This document shows, piece by piece, positions 60,747-64,000 of a DNA stretch of 64,000 nucleotides. This stretch comes from an uncultured Oscillospiraceae bacterium (GTDB lineage Bacteria > Bacillota > Clostridia > Oscillospirales > Acutalibacteraceae), in the NCBI GenBank assembly GCA_905192745.1, contig CAJJLZ010000014.1:1-64000 (forward strand), in the 5' to 3' direction. The notes beneath the pieces are model-generated. The model saw nothing but the letters and a program-made list of their open reading frames with translations. It did not search any database and had not been told where the DNA came from. Both the position numbers and the translations under genes were made by a program. Each line of letters begins with the position of its first letter. Positions within the stretch are counted from its first letter, which is position 1.

Positions 60747-61595
60747 ATGGATAATCGGCCGATCGGTGTTTTCGATTCCGGCCTCGGCGGATTGACCGTG
60801 ATGCGGCAGCTGATCCGCCGTCTGCCCAGCGAGGACATTATTTATTTCGGCGATACCGCCCGGGTGCCCTATGGCAACCGGAGCCGGGAAACCATTGAAA
60901 AATACGCGCGGCAGGACTGCCGTTTTCTGCTTTCAAAGGATGTAAAGCTGATTATCGCCGCCTGCGGCACGGTCAGCTCGACCGCTCCCCATGTGCTCAG
61001 GGAGCTGCCGGTTGACGCGACCGGCGTGGTGGAGCTGACGGCGGACGCGGCGGTGCGAACCACCCGGAACCGGCGGATCGGCGTTCTCGGTACCGCCGCC
61101 ACCATCCATTCCGGCGCCTTTCAGCGGCGGATCCGGGAGCAGCTTCCGTCGGCGGAGGTTTTCCCCCAGGCCTGCCCGCTCTTCGTCCCGCTGGCGGAAA
61201 ACGGCTGGATTGCGCGGGACGACGAAGTGACCATCCTCACCGCCCGGCGGTATCTCGCCCCGCTGAAGGAAGCGGGGGTGGATACCCTGATCCTCGGCTG
61301 CACCCATTATCCTCTGCTGGCCCCGATCATTGGGGACATCATGGGAGAGGGCGTCGCTCTGGTCGATTCCGGCCGAGCCGCCGCGGACGACTGCGAACGC
61401 CGCCTGCGGGAGAGGAACGCGCTGAACCTGACCAGAAAAGCGGGAGAACATCACTTTTACGTCAGCGACCGGCCGGAAGACTTCACCAACGTCGCGGAGC
61501 TGTTTCTCGGCTGCGCGGTGAACAAGAACATCCACACGCTGGATATCGAACGGGTCGATCAGGCCGTTCCGTCCGTTCCCGGCGGGCGACGATAA
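60747..61595 (+). CDS. murI: Glutamate racemase
   Basis: A 282-residue enzyme that makes D-glutamate for peptidoglycan. It begins with IGVFDSGLGGLTVM, the Asp-bearing motif, followed by YFGDTARVPYG. The two catalytic cysteines lie in AACGTVSS and ILGCTHYPLL. The first motif normally reads ACNT; here Asn is replaced by Gly, which may affect substrate binding. AAAGGGGG lies upstream of the ATG, in a short C/G-rich palindrome. It starts a three-gene run with the DUF1934 gene and argS. Confidence 0.92.
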   Translation: MDNRPIGVFDSGLGGLTVMRQLIRRLPSEDIIYFGDTARVPYGNRSRETIEKYARQDCRFLLSKDVKLIIAACGTVSSTAPHVLRELPVDATGVVELTADAAVRTTRNRRIGVLGTAATIHSGAFQRRIREQLPSAEVFPQACPLFVPLAENGWIARDDEVTILTARRYLAPLKEAGVDTLILGCTHYPLLAPIIGDIMGEGVALVDSGRAAADDCERRLRERNALNLTRKAGEHHFYVSDRPEDFTNVAELFLGCAVNKNIHTLDIERVDQAVPSVPGGRR

Positions 61596-61627
61596 CGGAA
61601 CACAAAGCCGAAAACGGAGGAAGCAAT

Positions 61628-62068
61628 ATGCCGCAAACCGAAAAAAACGTCTGGATCTCCATTAAGGGCGTACAGCATGTGGACGGAGAAAGCGACACCA
61701 TTGAACTGAGCACCGTTGGAAAAATGGAACGGACCGACGGCGGCTATCTCCTGACCTATGACGAAAGCGTCTCCACCGGGATGGAGGGCGTCGTCACCCG
61801 GATGTCGGTACGGCCCGATATGGTGACGCTGGAACGGCAGGGAGCGATGAATTCCCTTCTGGTGCTGCAGAAGGGCCGCCGCACCCTGTGCGATTACGAC
61901 ACCGGCTGCGGCCGCCTGACCATGGGGGTATATGCCCGCGCCATCCATGCGAATCTCGCCGACCGGGGCGGGACACTGGATTTTCATTACACGCTGGACA
62001 TCAACTCCGATATGGCCTCCTCCCACGATATCTACATCACCGTAAAGGAAGCCGGACCCCGGAGTTGA
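61628..62068 (+). CDS. DUF1934 (YwiB-like) beta-barrel protein
   Basis: A 146-residue protein of the YwiB/DUF1934 family, a small calycin-like beta-barrel found next to argS in many Firmicutes. Family-like stretches are VWISIKGVQHVDGESDTIEL, YLLTYDES and LDINSDMASSHDIYITVKE. Function unknown. GGAGGAAG precedes the ATG. Its position between murI and argS fits the usual ywiB-argS linkage. Confidence 0.88.
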   Translation: MPQTEKNVWISIKGVQHVDGESDTIELSTVGKMERTDGGYLLTYDESVSTGMEGVVTRMSVRPDMVTLERQGAMNSLLVLQKGRRTLCDYDTGCGRLTMGVYARAIHANLADRGGTLDFHYTLDINSDMASSHDIYITVKEAGPRS

Positions 62069-62140
62069 CGGACGTACTCAAAAGAATAAGGAAAACGGGG
62101 GGCTGCTCGGACAGGCCCGCCGACAGAAAGGTTGATTCCC

Positions 62141-63832
62141 ATGTCAAAAATCGTTGCGCTGGCGGAAAGTCAGCTTAAAGAAGCGATCCTGTCCGCCCTC
62201 GGCAAAGCCGTCGCGGCGGCGGAGCTGCCTGCCGAATCCATCCCGGCTTTTGGGGTGGAGATTCCGGGAGACCGCGCCCACGGCGACCTCTCCGCCAACG
62301 CGGCGATGGTGTCGACCCGGGCTTTCCGCCTCCCGCCCCGCAAAATCGCGGAGATCATCGAAAAGCATCTCGTGCTGGAGGGCACCTTCTTTGAAAAGGC
62401 GGAGGTGGCCGGTCCCGGCTTTCTGAATTTCTTCCTCTCCCCCGCCTTCTACGCGGCGGTGGTGGCCGACGTGCTGGAGCAGGGCGACCGCTACGGCCGT
62501 TCGGATTTCGGCCAGGGCAAAAAGGTGATGGTGGAATTTGTTTCCGCCAACCCGACCGGCCCCATGCATATGGGCAACGCCCGGGGCGGCGCGCTGGGCG
62601 ACTGTCTGGCGGCTGTGCTGGACGCGGCCGGCTACGACGTGTGGCGGGAGTTCTACGTCAACGACGCGGGCAATCAGATCGAGAAATTCGGTCTTTCCCT
62701 TGAGGTGCGGTACATCCAGCACCTGAAAGGCGAGGATGCGGCGGAGCTTCCCGAGGACGCTTACCACGGGGACGACATCAAGGAACACGCCGCGGGCTTT
62801 GCCGCCCTGTACGGGGACAAATACCTCGACGTTCCGGCGGAGGAACGCCGCGCCGCGCTGGTGAAGTACGCCCTGCCCCTGAATATTGAGCGGATGCACC
62901 GCGATCTGGAAAAATACCGCATCACCTACGACCGCTGGTTTCTGGAGTCCTCCCTGCACGAAAGCGGCGAGGTGAAGGACGTGGTCGATTTGCTGACCGG
63001 GAAGGGCCTGACCTATGAAAAGGACGGCGCGGTCTGGTACAAGGCGAGCGAAAACGGCGGGGAAAAGGACGAGGTGCTGATCCGCGCCAACGGCAATCCG
63101 ACCTATTTCGCGGCGGATATCGCGTATCATCGGAACAAGTTCGCCCGCGGCTTCGACACCTGCATCGACGTGTGGGGCGCCGACCACCACGGCCACGTCG
63201 CCCGGATGAAGGGCGCCATGGACGCGGTCGGTCTGGACGGCTCCAGATTGCAGGTGGTCCTGATCCAGCTTGTCCGCCTGATGCAGGGGGGCGAGGTGGT
63301 CCGGATGTCCAAGCGTTCCGGCAAGGCCATCCAGCTCTCCGACCTGCTGGACGAGGTGCCGGTGGACGCGGCCCGCTTCTTCTTCAATATGCGGGAAGCC
63401 AACACCCGGATGGATTTTGACCTTGATCTCGCGGTAGAGCAGTCCTCCTCCAATCCCGTGTACTATGTGCAGTACGCCCACGCGCGGATTTGCTCAATCT
63501 TCAAAAACCTTGCGGCGGACGGCATCGCCCCCCGCGTCTGCGAGGCGGCGGAGCTGGCCCGGCTGACCGCGCCGGAGGAAAAGGAGCTGATCCGGCACCT
63601 CGCCGCGTATACCGAGGAAATCGTCACCGCGGCGAAAACCTATGAGCCGGCCCGGATTACCCGGTACTGTCTGGAGCTGGCGACCCTGTTCCACAAATTC
63701 TACAACACCTGCCGTGTCAAAGGGGAGGAAGACTCCCTGATGCAGGCCCGGCTGGCGCTCTGTGCCGCGACCCGGAACACCCTGAAAAACGCCCTGACCC
63801 TGCTGAAAATCGACGCGCCCGAATCCATGTAA
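62141..63832 (+). CDS. argS: Arginyl-tRNA synthetase
   Basis: A 563-residue class I synthetase. The N-terminal tRNA-recognition domain (about 1-115) is followed by the signature FVSANPTGPMHMGNARGGALGD, whose HMGN is the HIGH-type motif. The KMSKS equivalent is VRMSKRSGKAI. The C-terminal anticodon-binding domain ends in FHKFYNTCRV. The ATG at 62141 is used (AGAAAGG upstream); an in-frame TTG nine bases earlier is less likely. I see no T-box leader. Confidence 0.96.
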   Translation: MSKIVALAESQLKEAILSALGKAVAAAELPAESIPAFGVEIPGDRAHGDLSANAAMVSTRAFRLPPRKIAEIIEKHLVLEGTFFEKAEVAGPGFLNFFLSPAFYAAVVADVLEQGDRYGRSDFGQGKKVMVEFVSANPTGPMHMGNARGGALGDCLAAVLDAAGYDVWREFYVNDAGNQIEKFGLSLEVRYIQHLKGEDAAELPEDAYHGDDIKEHAAGFAALYGDKYLDVPAEERRAALVKYALPLNIERMHRDLEKYRITYDRWFLESSLHESGEVKDVVDLLTGKGLTYEKDGAVWYKASENGGEKDEVLIRANGNPTYFAADIAYHRNKFARGFDTCIDVWGADHHGHVARMKGAMDAVGLDGSRLQVVLIQLVRLMQGGEVVRMSKRSGKAIQLSDLLDEVPVDAARFFFNMREANTRMDFDLDLAVEQSSSNPVYYVQYAHARICSIFKNLAADGIAPRVCEAAELARLTAPEEKELIRHLAAYTEEIVTAAKTYEPARITRYCLELATLFHKFYNTCRVKGEEDSLMQARLALCAATRNTLKNALTLLKIDAPESM

Positions 63833-63884
63833 CTGTTGCGTTGCCCCCACGGCTTCTATACCAACCTTATCTTGCAACGCAATC

Positions 63885-63906
63885 GAGAATGCCATCCGGC
63901 ATTCTC
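63885..63906. repeat. Inverted repeat after argS
   Basis: GAGAATGCC and GGCATTCTC enclose ATCC. There is no T-run. The region to the window end has no gene. Two similar stretches beginning CGGCTTCTATA (near 63850 and 63932) form an imperfect direct repeat. The last bases, AGAAAGGA, look like a ribosome site for a gene that starts beyond the edge. Confidence 0.6.
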
Positions 63907-64000
63907 CCACACGGCAGAGCACGGGAGATTTGCGGCTTCTATATTAATCTTGTCAGACATTCTCTCTGCCGTCCGTGCGGACGGCCTGAAACAGAAAGGA

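Overview
The window looks like a chromosomal segment of an anaerobic, GC-rich member of the Clostridia, most like an Oscillospiraceae/Ruminococcaceae gut bacterium. The signs are strong AGGAGG ribosome sites, Gram-positive lipoprotein and NPxTG wall-anchor signals, ECF-type vitamin transport, rubrerythrin, a sodium-pump decarboxylase beta subunit, an archaeal-type prolyl-tRNA synthetase and a Firmicutes-style carbohydrate ABC locus without its own ATPase.

Left part (1-24,550). A partial tRNA-Thr, a membrane glycosyltransferase and a rubrerythrin gene precede the most interesting unit, a seven-gene minus-strand operon (14,203 down to 2,398). It starts from a promoter at 14,700-14,727, a cobalamin riboswitch (about 14,470-14,692) and an intrinsic terminator. 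It encodes a 1,400-residue wall-anchored protein, two further DUF4430 (transcobalamin C-terminal-like) proteins, a membrane-anchored alpha/alpha-barrel protein resembling the N-terminal lobe of intrinsic factor, and a complete ECF transporter (T, fused A-A', S). I read this as a B12-repressed surface capture and import system built from the two lobes of animal cobalamin carriers. To its right lie an HPr-like protein without the active histidine, mtaB, an ABC exporter pair, oadB with a 56-codon oadG-like gene, proS, and two cyclophilins around a Cys-cluster protein.

Middle (24,551-50,460). A 23-kb, 16-gene minus-strand glycan locus is probably read from a promoter at 47,358-47,386. It holds three related proteins with an Asp-Glu-Pro motif (two lipoproteins, one cytosolic), two solute-binding proteins (one fused to carbohydrate-binding-like modules), an NPDTG wall protein, two permease pairs, an NHL/YIP1/DUF5696 trio, a GH123-like protein, an AraC regulator and a GH36 alpha-galactosidase. 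A gene-poor, AT-richer stretch follows, then a plus-strand dehydrogenase/acetylesterase pair and a perfect 26-bp hairpin.

Right part (50,461-64,000). An ECF sigma factor and its probable membrane beta-propeller partner are followed by the rpmG-secE-nusG-rplK-rplA-rplJ-rplL operon (read leftward, with an L10-type leader). This operon ends in a terminator, so rpoB is not next to rplL. A PHP-domain gene is divergent from an RpiR/MurR-type regulator and MFS transporter pair; the divergent promoters share AT-rich palindromes. murI, a DUF1934 gene and argS close the window. Family names rest on motif recognition by eye; no database search was run.
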